DNA of 64,000 bases from contig NZ_JHXZ01000013.1 of assembly GCF_000621565.1 (NCBI RefSeq), positions 124,001-188,000 of the forward strand, in the 5' to 3' direction. Of this stretch, positions 61,887-64,000 are shown one piece after another. The position numbers and the translations under genes were made by a program. Below the pieces are notes generated by a model that had not been told where the DNA came from, did no database searches, and saw only the letters and a program-made list of their open reading frames with translations. Origin of the DNA: Butyrivibrio sp. LB2008. Lineage in GTDB: Bacteria > Bacillota > Clostridia > Lachnospirales > Lachnospiraceae. Each line of letters starts with the position of its first letter. Within the stretch, counting starts at the first letter, position 1.

Positions 61887-62981
61887 TTAGCTTGCAAATA
61901 TCATCTGTGCGAAATCATAGATGCATTTTCTCCACACATTCCAGTCGTGAGTTCCTTCGTAAATTTTTCTTGTGCAGTTAATTCCTTTTTCCCTGCAAAG
62001 GCTGTCATCATTTTCAAAGTGCTCAAGAAACGGATCCTCATTCCCTATAGCTCTAAAGAATGTGTTAAACCTTGAGTTAAACTCATCCGCATCGTTCATT
62101 GCATCAAGATGCGCATTGTCACTCTCCTTGTGGCAACTCATGTCCAATGGGCTTGCGCTTATCCAGTCGTGCAAAAATCCGCTGAATATTCCCACCTCAG
62201 AAAACATGTCGCCATGGTTACAGGCTATCATCGAAGCCTGAACGGATCCCATTGAAAGACCTGCAATACCGCGTCTTGCTTTACATCCGCCCACATGGTA
62301 TCTGCCTTCTATAAAAGGAATAACATCTTCCATTAGCATAGGCTCAAAGAGAAGATGATCCACGATATGTTCATCCCCCTCTTTCTTCTGCACCATTCCA
62401 TTATTCATCACTATAACGCACGGCTGTGCCTTACCTTCGGAAATCAGATTATCCATTATTAAGTTTACCTTACCTGCCATACTCCAGCCTATCTCATTTT
62501 CTCCGTGACCATGCTGAAGATATAGAACAGGGTACACTTTGTCCGGATCACTGTCATACTCAAAAGGTACGTAAACCATGCAGGATTCCCACTCTCCCGT
62601 CATATGGGAAAAGAAATACTCTCTCCTCACCGATCCATGCGGCACATTCTTAAGTGCAAAAAAATCCTCTTCATATTCAGGCAGTTCAATATAATTATAC
62701 GGCCTTGAATATCCATAGGTTATCGGAAGTATTGCCTCAAGGTTTTCATTGCCGTCAACCACAATCTGTATGTAATTAATTGCTGTGCAAAAAGGCAGCT
62801 CGATTTCCCATTCATCCCCATCAATCTTATAAAAATCATAAAGGACTTCCGCAAACTTAAGCTGTACCTTCTTCGCCCCTTTCTCCAAAAGACGCAAAAA
62901 GTACTTGCCGTCTCTTTTTACTATGGGCTTTGGTCTATTGTCGTAACATAATACATCATTAAAACATAAAGCCGTATTCAT
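61887..62981 (-). CDS. CE1-like esterase 3 with N-terminal E-set domain
   Basis: The 364-residue protein starts at the ATG at 62981 (GGGAG 7 bases upstream). The first about 110 residues form a CBM48/E-set-like beta domain (FLRLLEKGAKKVQLKFA), followed by the esterase with YPVLYLQHGHGENEIGWS, AGLSMGSVQAS and EGTHDWNVWRK. The layout is that of XynZ-type feruloyl esterases with an E-set domain. No signal peptide is seen. Confidence 0.87.
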   Translation of the reverse strand: MNTALCFNDVLCYDNRPKPIVKRDGKYFLRLLEKGAKKVQLKFAEVLYDFYKIDGDEWEIELPFCTAINYIQIVVDGNENLEAILPITYGYSRPYNYIELPEYEEDFFALKNVPHGSVRREYFFSHMTGEWESCMVYVPFEYDSDPDKVYPVLYLQHGHGENEIGWSMAGKVNLIMDNLISEGKAQPCVIVMNNGMVQKKEGDEHIVDHLLFEPMLMEDVIPFIEGRYHVGGCKARRGIAGLSMGSVQASMIACNHGDMFSEVGIFSGFLHDWISASPLDMSCHKESDNAHLDAMNDADEFNSRFNTFFRAIGNEDPFLEHFENDDSLCREKGINCTRKIYEGTHDWNVWRKCIYDFAQMIFAS

Positions 62982-63021
62982 CCGAAACTCCCGATTATTA
63001 TTTGAATTTATTTTATCTCTG

Positions 63022-63888
63022 TTACACTGCGTAGTTCCACATATCATCTGTCTTCACGTACCTGACAGGCAACTCATTACCAACAAGCTCCGGAATCCAG
63101 TCAGCAGCGTATTTCGCGCCAAGCTCTTCCCAATTAAAATGTCCCAGATTAAAGCACACCTTATTTTCTCCAAGCTGCGAAGCATCTCTGATGTATGACA
63201 AAAGATTCCACTCGATTATTTCTCCGGGAACTATGGCATCAATATCGTCTCTCTGCATCGCCTTAATAACCTGCGTTGAAAAATCGTCGTAGTGATCTCC
63301 TGTATCTACCGTTTCTACAAAGGCATTTGGAAAAAGATGTGCAACAATAGCAAGTCTCTTGATCTTATCCTCAGCTCTTCCTATATATCTGACGCCATTC
63401 ATGCCAATCTTTTCCATAAACTGTCTGTTGAGCTCTTCTACGCTCTGAGCCTCCGGCAGATCCACAACAAATCCAAACGGAACTCCTTCGCACTCCTCAT
63501 TCAGATAATCAAGCCATCCCATGTACTTAAGAACGCCGGTAAATATTCCATCCGGTCTGTGAGCATGGGTGTGGTCATGATCTCTGTAGATCACAATACC
63601 GTTGTCGGTTGCAAGCTTTATCTTCTCGTCATAGACGTCGCACTTAAAATCAGCTTTCCATACCGGATAATCAGGTGTCAGATAGCTGGTCGGCTCGTGG
63701 ACATATAACATATTATATCCAAGCTCAGCTGTCTTTTTTATAACATCCACCGTCGGTACCAACGCGGTAACAATTCCCGTGCACTCAACATCGGGATTTC
63801 CGCATTTAATTCCGTCACATCCCTTATAAGATGGGCCAAGGTCCGGATGGTATCCTTCAATTTTCTTTATTACATCTTGTATTGTCAT
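63022..63888 (-). CDS. Nif3-like dinuclear-metal protein
   Basis: The 288-residue protein fits the Nif3/DUF34 family, which binds two metal ions: MLYVHEPTSYL, IYRDHDHTHAHRPDG (His ligands), and VPGEIIEWNLLSYIRD with NLGHFNWEELG. The function is not settled. It precedes the esterases in the operon. Confidence 0.85.
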   Translation of the reverse strand: MTIQDVIKKIEGYHPDLGPSYKGCDGIKCGNPDVECTGIVTALVPTVDVIKKTAELGYNMLYVHEPTSYLTPDYPVWKADFKCDVYDEKIKLATDNGIVIYRDHDHTHAHRPDGIFTGVLKYMGWLDYLNEECEGVPFGFVVDLPEAQSVEELNRQFMEKIGMNGVRYIGRAEDKIKRLAIVAHLFPNAFVETVDTGDHYDDFSTQVIKAMQRDDIDAIVPGEIIEWNLLSYIRDASQLGENKVCFNLGHFNWEELGAKYAADWIPELVGNELPVRYVKTDDMWNYAV

Positions 63889-63910
63889 AATATGCCTTTC
63901 TTAAGTTCTC

Positions 63911-64000
63911 TCAACCTTTTACAGCACCTACCACAACGCCCTTTACAAAATACTTCTGAACAAAGGGGTAAATAACAACAATTGGAAGTATTCCTATAAC
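63911..64000 (-). CDS. Carbohydrate ABC permease, C-terminal end (partial)
   Basis: The frame open at the window edge reads VIGILPIVVIYPFVQKYFVK and then GVVVGAVKG-stop, the end of a MalG/LplC-type sugar permease (PFxQKYFxKGvxxGavKg). The rest lies outside the window. It connects the esterase/GH43 operon with sugar uptake. Confidence 0.88.
   Translation of the reverse strand, partial: VIGILPIVVIYPFVQKYFVKGVVVGAVKG

Overview
The window looks like chromosomal DNA of a low-to-mid GC Firmicute, most probably a plant-fibre-degrading Lachnospiraceae such as Butyrivibrio or Pseudobutyrivibrio. This is inferred from strong AGGAGG-type ribosome binding sites, TTGACA/TATAAT-type promoters, a secreted PL1 pectate lyase, a GH43/CE1 xylan locus, an anaerobe's OYE/FeS flavoprotein and several single-component redox genes. 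No phage, insertion sequence or CRISPR array was seen. Most genes lie on the minus strand. All identifications come from reading the sequence; no search was run.

Region by region. 0-12 kb: a small redox operon with a divergent HxlR regulator; a PLD-helicase-DUF3427 protein paired with a NUDIX hydrolase; a family of tandem secreted Cys-repeat proteins with a collapsed ghost copy; an orphan HigA antitoxin; a flavodoxin; and a DUF234-type ATPase preceded by four copies of a 16-nt motif. 12-17 kb: an RNA-repair island in which rtcB and a Ro60-like TROVE gene (rsr) sit downstream of two tandem tRNA-mimicking Y RNA candidates, with a WYL-domain regulator transcribed divergently. 17-23.5 kb: a chemoreceptor, a small XRE regulator, the decayed remains of a second rtcB beside an odd tRNA-Leu-like gene, the first copy of a 131-bp multi-hairpin element, and a large secreted pectate lyase.

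23.5-36.6 kb: one long tellurite-resistance-type (Ter) operon: YceG, TelA, three TerD proteins, a Ca2+-type P-ATPase, a CitE-like lyase, two phosphoribosyltransferase-type enzymes, a HAD phosphatase and a divergent TerD. Its own promoter is followed by a leader carrying a terminator-like hairpin. Just upstream is a second operon of three genes (VWA/solute-binding lipoprotein, membrane protein, helical cytoplasmic protein), also with a leader terminator. 40-52 kb: accessory genes, including a HipA-like kinase with a ribbon-helix-helix-type partner under a 17-bp perfect palindrome, several pseudogenes (SDR, amylase), and an NAD-salvage operon (pnuC-nadR) divergent from a LysR gene. 52.7-58 kb: the second copy of the 131-bp element, a two-domain ene-reductase, and a csoR-copA copper operon with two matching CsoR-type operators and a CopZ-like tail that keeps its own ribosome binding site. 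58-64 kb: a xylan/feruloyl-ester locus (GH43, DUF3237, three CE1-like esterases, a Nif3-like protein, and the end of a sugar ABC permease).

The most interesting system is the Rsr/Y RNA/RtcB/WYL island together with the fossil rtcB and tRNA-like gene about 5 kb away. The duplicated hairpin element, whose two copies differ by a compensatory base-pair change, is the best candidate for an undescribed structured nucleic-acid element.
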